Assembly: GCF_963665355.1 (NCBI RefSeq)
Contig: NZ_OY762229.1
Location: 5,146,001-5,210,000 of the forward strand
Source: an uncultured Desulfobacter sp.
GTDB taxonomy: Bacteria; Desulfobacterota; Desulfobacteria; Desulfobacterales; Desulfobacteraceae
Direction: 5' to 3'
Length of the DNA stretch: 64,000 nucleotides
The notes beneath the pieces are model-generated. The model searched no databases, was not told where the DNA came from, and worked only from the letters and a program-made list of their open reading frames with translations. Shown one piece after another: positions 63,315 to 64,000 of the stretch (the first letter of the stretch is position 1; each line of letters starts with the position of its first letter). Position numbers and translations under genes: made by a program.

Positions 63315-64000
63315 TCAGAACTTACCCTCAGCTATATACTTGAAGGGGTATTTCCCATTTAGCGCCGCTTTTATTTTATAGCGACCACTGGAATAAACTT
63401 CACAAAAGAACAGATCTTTCCCGCGCCCTTTGATCATGTAGCTCTTGTATCCAGATTCCTGAATAGGTTCACCATCTCCTGATAACTGAGATACTGGATA
63501 TCCAACAGCTTTTGACACCGCAGCCTTACAGGTTTCAAACTCCGCTGCTGAACTACTTCGCAATTGCTCTTGAGCAGCCAATGCGGCTTTGGGCGTGAGC
63601 GTCAATAGCCGCTCGTCAATTTTGGGACCTCGACTATAGGTGTATGAAATCTGATAGTCGCCCACCTCTATAGACGTGTTGGAATTTGTGAAAAAGATAG
63701 ATGTTAATTTCTTCTCCATTTTTGGGGCATAAAGCTTTGCAAAGACCTTTACGTATGCCTCCGCTACTATTTTGTCTGCATGCTTGCCATAACCTATATC
63801 AACGAACCAATCATTCCACATTAATTTTACATTCTTCACCTTATGATCATCTGCCGCTTCGTTGATAAAAAATTTTACCGTTTCGGCAGACCCGCCAATG
63901 CAACCATAAAGAGCCCCTAAACCCGAACTCGCTGGCGTTATTTTGGCCTTCGAGCAGTTTAATGCTTTGGTGGCGCGGTCAGCTTCTTCCTGAAAACTCA
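63315..64000 (-). CDS. Integron cassette protein, 5' end beyond window
   Basis: The frame is open from the window edge to the stop at 63315 (228 codons seen). A GTG at 63839 is internal: the reading upstream (EEADRATKALNCSKAKI, GALYGCIGGSAETVKFFINE) is continuous and protein-like. The C-terminal part has repeated Lys-rich beta-like segments (KSYMIKGRGKDLFFCEVYSSG). No domain is recognised. A Cys-containing segment near the visible N-terminus could follow a signal or lipoprotein sequence that lies outside. Confidence 0.7.
   Translation of the reverse strand, partial: SFQEEADRATKALNCSKAKITPASSGLGALYGCIGGSAETVKFFINEAADDHKVKNVKLMWNDWFVDIGYGKHADKIVAEAYVKVFAKLYAPKMEKKLTSIFFTNSNTSIEVGDYQISYTYSRGPKIDERLLTLTPKAALAAQEQLRSSSAAEFETCKAAVSKAVGYPVSQLSGDGEPIQESGYKSYMIKGRGKDLFFCEVYSSGRYKIKAALNGKYPFKYIAEGKF

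Larger units (their letters stand above)
62680..64000 (-). mobile_element. Distal end of an integron gene-cassette array
   Basis: Two attC-like sites (62680-62742 and 63250-63307) each follow within 10 bp the stop of a minus-strand gene, the standard gene-then-attC order of cassettes. The array reads right to left, so the integrase and attI would lie beyond 64000, and 62680 is the end of the array next to ordinary chromosome. Confidence 0.75.

Noticed and set aside
1-64000. CRISPR arrays, tRNA and rRNA genes
   Set aside because: No regularly spaced repeats or RNA gene signatures were seen on either strand by eye; a tRNAscan or Infernal run could still find a small RNA.

Overview
The window looks like chromosomal DNA of a Gram-negative, mid-GC bacterium rich in signal transduction. 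Several traits recall marine sulfate reducers of the Desulfobacterota (Desulfobacteraceae-like): many PAS/Cache kinases, a SpoIIE-type phosphatase, a DUF2169/DUF3540/DUF4150 type VI cargo set, an MMPL-LolA-DUF1302 set and a TonB receptor with a Nik-like ABC importer. That placement is inferred from gene content; there is no rRNA or tRNA here to confirm it.

Layout. 1-5957 is accessory DNA: a sugar-binding protein cut by the window edge, a 5'-truncated tyrosine recombinase, a perfect 50-bp palindrome, an IS91-type transposase, inverted repeats, and an AT-rich block with an alpha/beta-hydrolase lipoprotein and a repeat lipoprotein. 6274-8050 is a collapsed second copy of the operon further right, reduced by at least five internal deletions. 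8150-11608 encodes a secreted LVIVD beta-propeller protein. 11723-21470 (minus strand) is an unusual operon: SpoIIE phosphatase, membrane sensor, sensor-MFS fusion, lone ABC_sub_bind protein, ATP-grasp enzyme (now frameshifted), D-2-hydroxyacid dehydrogenase and aminotransferase.

21809-30199 is an orphan type VI secretion cargo island: VgrG, DUF2169 with pentapeptide repeats, a second pentapeptide protein, DUF3540 and a PAAR-like DUF4150 protein. 30228-34585 holds a hybrid kinase phosphorelay coupled to a REC-GGDEF diguanylate cyclase. 34852-40346 is a TetR-controlled MMPL/LolA-like/DUF1302-like envelope operon. 40484-46931 (minus) carries an OFA-family MFS transporter and a complete branched-chain amino acid ABC importer (livK-H-M-G-F order). 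47552-48211 is a cytidylate-kinase-like protein, preceded by a 28-C tract.

48285-56925 is an uptake operon (SAM methyltransferase, TonB receptor, Nik/Opp-type SBP, two ATPases, two permeases). It has its own promoter and a structured leader ending in an intrinsic terminator. 57087-62309 is a signalling operon: NMT1-like binding protein, Cache-HAMP kinase, Rcp1-like regulator and REC-PAS-HK-REC hybrid. 62680-64000 is the distal end of an integron cassette array with two attC sites and two minus-strand cassette genes.

The candidates for something undescribed are the sensor/transporter/ATP-grasp operon with its decayed duplicate, and the leader RNA of the uptake operon.
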